This document shows positions 57,496-64,000 of a stretch of DNA of 64,000 nucleotides, in pieces; positions within the stretch are counted from its first letter, which is position 1, and each line of letters begins with the position of its first letter. Source of the DNA: Candidatus Treponema merdequi (lineage in GTDB: Bacteria; Spirochaetota; Spirochaetia; Treponematales; Treponemataceae); contig JAGHVB010000034.1 in the NCBI GenBank assembly GCA_018064525.1, positions 1 through 64,000 of the forward strand. Reading direction: 5' to 3'. The notes beneath the pieces were generated by a model, which was not told where the DNA came from, made no database searches, and worked only from the letters and a program-made list of their open reading frames with translations. The position numbers and the translations under genes were made by a program.

Positions 57496-58441
57496 GACAG
57501 ACTTTTTCCAGTTCTCTTACAAATTCAAAACAAAGATTTTTTAAATTTGTTTCACGGTCTTTACGGGCACAATCAGTTTCAACACTGCTTTTTACAACAT
57601 GAACATGATATTTTCTGTTAAACGAAACATCTTTTTTACGCGTTCCAAATAAAAAATAAACAGGTGCTTTTAAAAGCATCGCAATCAGATAAACTCCATA
57701 CGACCACGGAGCTTCTTTTCCAAGAAAATCAGCTTTAATAAAACGGGAATCAGCATTTTTAGAAACACGGTCTCCGGCACTTACAACCATTCCGCCCTGT
57801 TCAATAACTTCCTCAAGATGTTCAATTGTCGCAGGCGTAATATTATTTACATCAACAATATTTTCTGTAAATCCAGGATTAAGTTTTTCAATTGTATTTG
57901 TAAAATTACTTGTAGAACCAAGATCCATTAAAACAGCAATCGGAACTTTTTTATTAAGACAGATATCATTTCTGTTTGCAAGACATCTTAAAACTTCCGA
58001 ATTTCCAAGATGCGATACAACTACAAAAGCACCTTTCCCGGAATTAAGATGATTTATCAGATTATAAACATCATCACCTTGCGAAAATTCAACTTTTACA
58101 CCCGGATTTTTTTTAACCCAGCATTCCATTTTTTCTACAAATGTAATTGCAAAACAGACAATCTGTTTATAGACATTTGGAATTTTCTGTTTAAAATTCT
58201 GACAGTAAGATTTAAATTGATTTTGAAATCGAAGACATTCTGATTTTGCACGTTTATTAAAAACAAAAAAGAAAAATCCGATTATGCGGATCAATCCGTT
58301 TAACAAAAACTTTGGAAAACATTTTATGCAGAATAAAGTCAGATATATCGGAAAACTTGTTTTTATAACTTCTTTTTCCGATGCCCATTGAGTAACATTA
58401 TCTGAACTGTTCAAATTATCTGGCTGTATTTTCTGATTCAC
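57422..58441 (-). CDS. LpxL/HtrB-like lysophospholipid/lipid acyltransferase
   Basis: GKGAFVVVSHLGNSEVLRCLA, FLGKEAPWSYGVYLIAMLLKAPVYFLFGTRK, HPFQWYNFYNFW. Confidence 0.85.
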   Translation of the reverse strand: MNQKIQPDNLNSSDNVTQWASEKEVIKTSFPIYLTLFCIKCFPKFLLNGLIRIIGFFFFVFNKRAKSECLRFQNQFKSYCQNFKQKIPNVYKQIVCFAITFVEKMECWVKKNPGVKVEFSQGDDVYNLINHLNSGKGAFVVVSHLGNSEVLRCLANRNDICLNKKVPIAVLMDLGSTSNFTNTIEKLNPGFTENIVDVNNITPATIEHLEEVIEQGGMVVSAGDRVSKNADSRFIKADFLGKEAPWSYGVYLIAMLLKAPVYFLFGTRKKDVSFNRKYHVHVVKSSVETDCARKDRETNLKNLCFEFVRELEKVCLEHPFQWYNFYNFWADSKDEEKNA

Positions 58442-59189
58442 TTTTCAAACTCTTTTTTCTTTTACGAAGCATTGGATAGCGTAACCACATTCCAATTGTC
58501 ATTCTTGCAAACATAAAAGAAATTCTGATGTTGTCGCGAACCATTCTGAAATTTGATTTTCCGCCAACAGGATAAGATACATTAACAGGAAGATAAATTA
58601 CAGGAACATTTTTCCAGATAAGTCTTACAAGAATTTCTGTATCAAAACCCATATGGCTGTCAACATAAGCAAAACGACAGATTTTATAAAATGGTTCAAC
58701 AGGATAAATTCTATATCCGCACATCGCATCAATAATATAATTTTCTGTCTGAGTAACAAATGCCGCATAATTATTACTGATCTGTCTTCCTGATTTTCTG
58801 TTTTCAGGAATTGTCTCATCAAATTTCGGATAACCGCAGATAAGTGCTTCCGGATTTTCCTGAGATTTTTTTAAAAACAAATCAGACTGTGTGCAATCAT
58901 GCTGACCATCTGCATCAATTTGAAAAAGATGTGTTATTCCGATTTTATGAGCATATTTAATTGCCTTACAGACTGAATAACCTTTTCCTCTGTTAAATAA
59001 ATTTTTAAGTACTGTTACATTCGGATATTTCTGACTGACAAGATTTATATAAACTTTATCTGTTTTTTTATTTCCATCATCAACAACGATAATCGGAAGA
59101 TTATACCCTGCAAGAGAAGAAACAACATTTTCAAGAGTATTACCATGATTATAAACAGGAATTACAAAACCTTGCTTCATATTTACCAA
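58416..59189 (-). CDS. Family 2 glycosyltransferase
   Basis: FVIPVYNHGNTLENVVSSLAGYNLPIIVVDDGN, LFQIDADGQHD, PVNVSYP. Confidence 0.9.
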   Translation of the reverse strand: MVNMKQGFVIPVYNHGNTLENVVSSLAGYNLPIIVVDDGNKKTDKVYINLVSQKYPNVTVLKNLFNRGKGYSVCKAIKYAHKIGITHLFQIDADGQHDCTQSDLFLKKSQENPEALICGYPKFDETIPENRKSGRQISNNYAAFVTQTENYIIDAMCGYRIYPVEPFYKICRFAYVDSHMGFDTEILVRLIWKNVPVIYLPVNVSYPVGGKSNFRMVRDNIRISFMFARMTIGMWLRYPMLRKRKKSLKSESENTAR

Positions 59190-59190
59190 C

Positions 59191-59556
59191 TTATTTCGAA
59201 ATTACAAAAGTTCCACCAGAATAAGTTTTATCTTCATCTTTTGAAGTCAACTTGTAAGTAACCGAACTTTTTTCAGGATTAAATTTTAAACTCATTTTTA
59301 CAATGGAATTTGGTCTGACAGGAGAAGTAAATTTAATGCGTTTTGCACTCTGCACATAACGGGAAGTTCCAAAATACTTTTTTGAAAAATATGTCGCCAT
59401 ATCAATCTGTGCTACTGCAGGTACAAGTTGAATTTCCGGGAAATGTCCGTTAAAAAAATCACATTTTTCCGGTATAAAATATTCCAGAACTACAGAATTT
59501 TCTTCCTGAGAAATTAATTTTTCTTCTTCCAAATTATGTACTTTAATATAATCCAT
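59191..59556 (-). CDS. FabZ-like hydroxyacyl-ACP dehydratase (ApeI-like)
   Basis: FFNGHFPEIQLVPAVAQIDMATYFSKKYFG...SAKRIKFTSPVRPNSIV hotdog-fold signature. Confidence 0.82.
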   Translation of the reverse strand: MDYIKVHNLEEEKLISQEENSVVLEYFIPEKCDFFNGHFPEIQLVPAVAQIDMATYFSKKYFGTSRYVQSAKRIKFTSPVRPNSIVKMSLKFNPEKSSVTYKLTSKDEDKTYSGGTFVISK

Positions 59557-59570
59557 TTAAAAACCTATTA

Positions 59571-61589
59571 TTATATTTTATCATCATCTTCTATTTTGGT
59601 AAATAATGACTGAATCTCAAGCTTCTTTTTCTTACCCTGTAAATCCATAGGAAGTGCATCAAGATAACGCCATTTTTTCGGAATTACAATATTTTCAAAA
59701 AACTGTAGAAGATAATCATGGAAATACATATTGATGTCAAATTTTTTCCAGCCGGCAAATTTATCAGTTCCTTCCTTTGTAAACGACATGGCAGCAACAA
59801 GATACTGTCTTCTGTCACTCATCGCAAGAACACAAACATCCTTAACAAATCCCGACTGCAAAAGACGATTTTCCACTTCTATCAATGAAATGCGTTTTTC
59901 CTCAATTTTAACGATGGAATCTTTTCTTCCCATAAGAATAAAACGGCCGTCCTTATGAATATCAACCAGATCTGCTGTCTGAAAACCTTCAGGATCTTTT
60001 ATATAAGGCGATTTTATATTCAAACAGCCTTCTTCATTTTTAGTAAGGACAGCATTATCAAACGGAGTCCATTCCAGACCATTTTTACTCTGACGGTAAG
60101 CAATTCCACTTGTCTCTGTCGAACCATAAACTTCCATCGGCCAGAAACCAAATACTTTATCAGTTTTCTTGGCAACATCCGGAGTAAGAACACCTCCCGA
60201 TGCAACAATAAACGGATCAATAAGATCAAGCTTATCTTCTACTTCGTTTGTTCTTTTTAAGAAAGCCGGAACTGAAATTATCAGGTAACTTGTATCTGTC
60301 ATTTTTTCAAATTCAGTTGGAAATTCAATTCTGAATCTTCTAAAAGGAATACCAGCGGCAAAAGGAAGCATCATCGAAAAAAGAAGTCCGTAAATATGAT
60401 GATGACTTAAAGTTGCAATTGATTTTCTTTTTCCAAATTCTTCACCCCAGAGACTTAAAATAAATTCATTATCAAGTTCAAATTCTGTAAGACGCTGTAA
60501 AATTGCTTTTGGCTTTCCAGTACTTCCAGAAGTGAACATATGAATTTTTGTCTCATCAGCGATGATTTGAGGACAGTTTCTGATTTCTTCTTCAGATGGA
60601 ATTTCTGCTTTTTCAATCAGAGCAGGAATATAAAATGAACCGGCTGCATCTTTTGCATCTGTTAAAAAGATATCTTCCGGCTTACGCATTTCTTTAATAA
60701 ATTCATCAGAAATATTTGCTGTTAAGGCAATCTGTTTTTTACACTGAAGCAAAGCGACATAAGTACAGATAAAATACCAGTAGTCATTACAGTGAAGTAT
60801 ATATTTTTCTGCATCGTTCTGAGAAATAAATTTTCTTACCTTTGCGCAGTTAACAAGAAATTCTTTCCAGGTTTTATAATTTTTTTCTGACCATGTACCT
60901 TCATAACACATTACAAAGTCATCTTTTCTGCTGTCTGCATTAAATTTTGAAATCGGATAATACTGAATCATTTTTTTATTTACAAAACTCCTTATTATAA
61001 ATTCAACTGCAAAAATCAAACCCATTATACCATAAGAAATTCCGCAGTTATAGAGTGTCCATATTTTATCAGAACAGAATATCGCAGTAAAAGCAGCAGC
61101 TCCACTGTTCAGAATAAAAAATATACACCAGATATATGTTACTTTAAGACAATATTTTTCAATTCGTTTTGCATTTACGGAACCTTTTATTGATTTGTCC
61201 TGTAAAGTTGCAAAACGGAAAATAATATTCGGTTTATTAAAAAGAGTTATTCCAAAAACGAATAACATCGTCATACAAACAACAATAGGATACAGTTTTA
61301 AAAACAAAGAACTATTCGTAATAAAACATATCAGACCTGCCGCAAGTAAAAAAACTGAAGAAGCTAACGGCTTTATGCTGAATGAGAATTTTTTACTCTT
61401 TTGATTTTTTTCAGATGGAACAGAATCGGATGATGCACCTGTTGCAGATAAAAAATAAACAAGTGCTAAAAAAACAACACATAACGATACAATCCTGACT
61501 GGAAACTTATACACTACTAAAAGTGTAAATACCAGTACAGGATAAAGTACCGATATGATTGCAATGAATACCTTAAGAAAGGCTTTCAT
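59571..61589 (-). CDS. Membrane domain fused to AMP-dependent acyl-ACP synthetase (ApeG-ApeH-like fusion)
   Basis: N-terminal ~200 aa multi-TM; C-terminal IHMFTSGSTGKPKAILQRLTEFELD, MEVYGSTETSGIAYRQS, FILMGRKDSIVKIEEKRISLIEVE. Confidence 0.83.
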   Translation of the reverse strand: MKAFLKVFIAIISVLYPVLVFTLLVVYKFPVRIVSLCVVFLALVYFLSATGASSDSVPSEKNQKSKKFSFSIKPLASSVFLLAAGLICFITNSSLFLKLYPIVVCMTMLFVFGITLFNKPNIIFRFATLQDKSIKGSVNAKRIEKYCLKVTYIWCIFFILNSGAAAFTAIFCSDKIWTLYNCGISYGIMGLIFAVEFIIRSFVNKKMIQYYPISKFNADSRKDDFVMCYEGTWSEKNYKTWKEFLVNCAKVRKFISQNDAEKYILHCNDYWYFICTYVALLQCKKQIALTANISDEFIKEMRKPEDIFLTDAKDAAGSFYIPALIEKAEIPSEEEIRNCPQIIADETKIHMFTSGSTGKPKAILQRLTEFELDNEFILSLWGEEFGKRKSIATLSHHHIYGLLFSMMLPFAAGIPFRRFRIEFPTEFEKMTDTSYLIISVPAFLKRTNEVEDKLDLIDPFIVASGGVLTPDVAKKTDKVFGFWPMEVYGSTETSGIAYRQSKNGLEWTPFDNAVLTKNEEGCLNIKSPYIKDPEGFQTADLVDIHKDGRFILMGRKDSIVKIEEKRISLIEVENRLLQSGFVKDVCVLAMSDRRQYLVAAMSFTKEGTDKFAGWKKFDINMYFHDYLLQFFENIVIPKKWRYLDALPMDLQGKKKKLEIQSLFTKIEDDDKI

Positions 61590-61597
61590 TTATTTAC

Positions 61598-61840
61598 TTA
61601 TTTTGAAAGTGGCTGAAGAACGTCTACAACTGCTCCAATTGTTTTTGCGCTCTTGAACATTTCTGGATCGATGTTACCGTTCATGTAAGGTTTCATTTTT
61701 ACAACGAGGTCAACAGCGTCGATTGAATCGAGATCCAAATCTTCGAAAAGTTTTGATTCAAGTGTAACACTTGATTTTTCAACTTCGAATTCACTTTCCA
61801 ATACGTCCTGAAGTTTTGCAAAGATTTCTTCTTTTGTCAT
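61598..61840 (-). CDS. Acyl carrier protein
   Basis: LFEDLDLDSIDAVDLVVKMK phosphopantetheine site. Confidence 0.92.
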   Translation of the reverse strand: MTKEEIFAKLQDVLESEFEVEKSSVTLESKLFEDLDLDSIDAVDLVVKMKPYMNGNIDPEMFKSAKTIGAVVDVLQPLSK

Positions 61841-61861
61841 CTTATACTCCTAATAAAATAT

Positions 61862-62119
61862 TTATGCTCTCTCAGCAGAAATAAATTCTGCCAAGGCATT
61901 AACCGATGCGAAATGTTTTTTGCTTTCTTCATTTTCTGCAGAAAGCTTAACATTAAATTTTTTCTTGATTGCAACACCAAGCTCAAGGGCATCAATTGAA
62001 TCAAGCCCGAGACCTTCACCAAAAATCGGAGCGTCATCCTTAATATCTTCTGGTGTAACATCTTCAAGTTCAAGTGAAGAAATAATCAATTCTTTAATTT
62101 CCTGTTTTAATTCGTCCAT
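61862..62119 (-). CDS. Acyl carrier protein
   Basis: IFGEGLGLDSIDALELGVAIKKKF phosphopantetheine site. Confidence 0.92.
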   Translation of the reverse strand: MDELKQEIKELIISSLELEDVTPEDIKDDAPIFGEGLGLDSIDALELGVAIKKKFNVKLSAENEESKKHFASVNALAEFISAERA

Positions 62120-62162
62120 TAAAAAAGTCCTTTAATAAAAATAAATGCACTAACTCTAATTA

Positions 62163-63314
62163 GTGCATTTGAAAAAATTATACAATTATGCTAAAGTTTT
62201 GTCTATGAAAAGGAACTCAGATTTTAATATTGAAAAATTCGCAGAAGATAAGATTCACGCAGTAGATGCAAAGTTTGAAGCACAGAAAATTGCCTTTGCA
62301 CCACTTACATTTCAGGCCATAAGAGCACTTCTTGACCTTGGAATCATGCAGATTATCAATGATGCCGGAGACGACGGCATTACTGTAGAAGATATCGTTT
62401 CGAAAAGTGGAATTTCAAGCTACGGTGTCAAAGTTTTAACAGAAATGGCAATCGGAATGCACGTAATTCTCTTGAAAATCAAAAATAACAAAGAATATCT
62501 TTCACTCAGCAAGACAGGCTGGTTTTTGCTTGAAGACAATCTGACAAAAGCCAACTTCAATTTTACAAACGACATCTGTTATAAAGGTGCTTTTGACCTC
62601 GGTGAATCAGTTAAGAACGGAAAACCTGAAGGTCTTAAATATCTTTCAAAAGATGCAACAATCATTTACGAAATTCTTTCAAAATTACCGGAAAAAGAAC
62701 ACAAAAGCTGGTTCGATTTTGACCACTTTTACAGCGACATCGCCTTTCCGGAAGCACTTCCTATAGTTTATAAAGAAAAACCTGCTAAACTTTTTGACAT
62801 TGGTGGAAATACAGCAAAATGGGCAATCGCCTCATGCAAATTTGACCCTGATGTTAAAGTAACAATCATAGATCTTCCTGGACAGACAGCTGTCGCAGAA
62901 GAAAACGCAGCAAAAGCAGGATTTGCAGACCGTATTTCCACATACTCAGGAAACATCCTCGCAGATTCCACTGTATTGCCTCCTGCTCCTGATGCCGTTT
63001 GGATGAGCCAGTTCCTTGACTGTTTCTCACTCCATCAGATTACAAAGATCCTTAAAAAAGTACACGAAGTGGCAACAGACAATACAAATGTATATGTTCT
63101 TGAACCGCTTTGGGATAAACAGAAGTTCGAAGCAGAAAGCTATTCACTTCAGGCAACTTCACTTTACTTTACATGCATGGCAAACGGAAACAGCAAGATG
63201 TACCGCTATGGTGAATTAGTTGATGCAATTGAAGAAGCAGGCTTCCAGCTTAAGACAGCTCACCATAATCTTGGTTCAAACTGTTATTCGCTTCTTGTTT
63301 TCAAAAAGAAATAA
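62163..63314 (+). CDS. SAM-dependent methyltransferase (aryl-polyene cluster type)
   Basis: KLFDIGGNTAKWAIASCKFDPDVKVTIIDLPGQTAVAEENAAKAGFADRISTYSGNIL; divergent from the ACP genes. Start possibly 62205 (MKRNSDF). Confidence 0.82.
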   Translation: MHLKKLYNYAKVLSMKRNSDFNIEKFAEDKIHAVDAKFEAQKIAFAPLTFQAIRALLDLGIMQIINDAGDDGITVEDIVSKSGISSYGVKVLTEMAIGMHVILLKIKNNKEYLSLSKTGWFLLEDNLTKANFNFTNDICYKGAFDLGESVKNGKPEGLKYLSKDATIIYEILSKLPEKEHKSWFDFDHFYSDIAFPEALPIVYKEKPAKLFDIGGNTAKWAIASCKFDPDVKVTIIDLPGQTAVAEENAAKAGFADRISTYSGNILADSTVLPPAPDAVWMSQFLDCFSLHQITKILKKVHEVATDNTNVYVLEPLWDKQKFEAESYSLQATSLYFTCMANGNSKMYRYGELVDAIEEAGFQLKTAHHNLGSNCYSLLVFKKK

Positions 63315-63323
63315 GGTTGAATT

Positions 63324-64000
63324 TTGCAGAAAAGTTTTTATATTTCAAAACCATTTCTTTACGCTCCCGGACTTGAAAATGAGTCAGACTGGCTTTTGTG
63401 GGCCGAGGGAAAAAAAGAAATATTAAATGAAAAAACTTCACCTTCTCTTTCATACACGGACCCGCTTTTCCGTCGCCGTTTAAGTCAGCTCTCAAAAATG
63501 ACGGTAGAAACAGTTCATCAGCTTGTGGAATTTTACCCGGCTGCAAAAGAATGCAAAACAGTTTTCACTTCTTTTCGTGGAGAAATCGAACGCGAATTTA
63601 AAATCAGTAAATCAATCGTAGAAGACCAGATGATTTTACCTGCAACTTTTTCACTTTCTGTTTTCAATGCACCAGTTGCACTTGCTTCGATGGCAAACAA
63701 ATTGACTGCCGGTTACAACACAGTTTTTACAACAGACGAAAATTTTAACGAATCATTAATGAGCGGAGCAGTTTCAATTCTTGCCGGTACTCTTGATAAA
63801 ATAATTTTTGTTTATGCGGATGAAATGATTCCTGCAGATTACAGAAAAGCAGCTCCACAAAACAGACCTCCGCTCTGTTTTGCCTGTATTCTTTCTTCTC
63901 AATCAATTGAAAATTTAATTTCACAGGAATATACATCAGAACAAATTCCACAAAATGTTTATGATTTTATTCGACTTCATATCAAAAAGTGCTATAATTA
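63324..64000 (+). CDS. Ketoacyl-synthase-like protein (Ketoacyl-synt_2/ApeC-like), cut by window edge
   Basis: TTG-start reading frame (QKSFYISKPFLYAPGLENESDWLLWAEGKKEIL...DPLFRRRLSQLSKMTVETVHQLVEFYPAAKECKTVFTSFRGEIEREFKISKSIVEDQMILPATFSLSVFNAPVALASMANKLTAGYNTVFTTDENFNESLMSGAVSIL) open for >220 codons; absent from the ORF track. Confidence 0.75.
   Translation, partial: MQKSFYISKPFLYAPGLENESDWLLWAEGKKEILNEKTSPSLSYTDPLFRRRLSQLSKMTVETVHQLVEFYPAAKECKTVFTSFRGEIEREFKISKSIVEDQMILPATFSLSVFNAPVALASMANKLTAGYNTVFTTDENFNESLMSGAVSILAGTLDKIIFVYADEMIPADYRKAAPQNRPPLCFACILSSQSIENLISQEYTSEQIPQNVYDFIRLHIKKCYN

Noticed and set aside
63301-63546. 81-aa minus-strand ORF
   Set aside because: Antisense to the ketosynthase-like TTG-started gene, which has clear family character.

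Overview
The window looks like a chromosomal segment of a host-associated (gut/rumen-type) Treponema or close relative. This is inferred from gene content, AT-rich composition and an archaeal/spirochaete-type PheT; I could not run a search. Housekeeping loci: pheT, pyrB-pyrI, pyrC, hisG-hisB, rsmG, rsmE, a thiM/thiED operon with a TPP riboswitch, ettA, mtnN, proB, proA, lspA, an M3 peptidase, and an SRP RNA gene that the ORF track cannot show. Accessory or unusual content: (1) A candidate secreted-peptide module at 15.8-17.7 kb. Two small genes have near-identical double-glycine leaders (NDEELENV[S/A]GG) and are divergent from a membrane-anchored SARP-like winged-helix regulator. The intergenic region carries five AGCACA boxes at mostly 11-12 bp spacing, next to a putative promoter for the peptides. 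(2) A decayed second copy of the same module at 5.85-6.33 kb, where a peptide C-terminus remnant abuts a truncated regulator that has also lost 100 bp between CAACAA repeats. (3) Two copies of a three-hairpin palindromic element with compensatory changes, each 21-22 nt upstream of an SH3b exported-protein gene and directly after a terminator. (4) A strongly over-represented AAGTGGAATT motif, some copies of which sit in low-complexity insertions of conserved enzymes. (5) An aryl-polyene-like biosynthetic system split into two loci (8.8-11.8 kb and 54.3-64 kb). (6) A candidate very short sRNA with an anti-Shine-Dalgarno terminator loop. (7) A 23-aa membrane peptide. No CRISPR array, rRNA, tRNA or recognisable transposase gene (beyond one Rpn-family nuclease) was seen.
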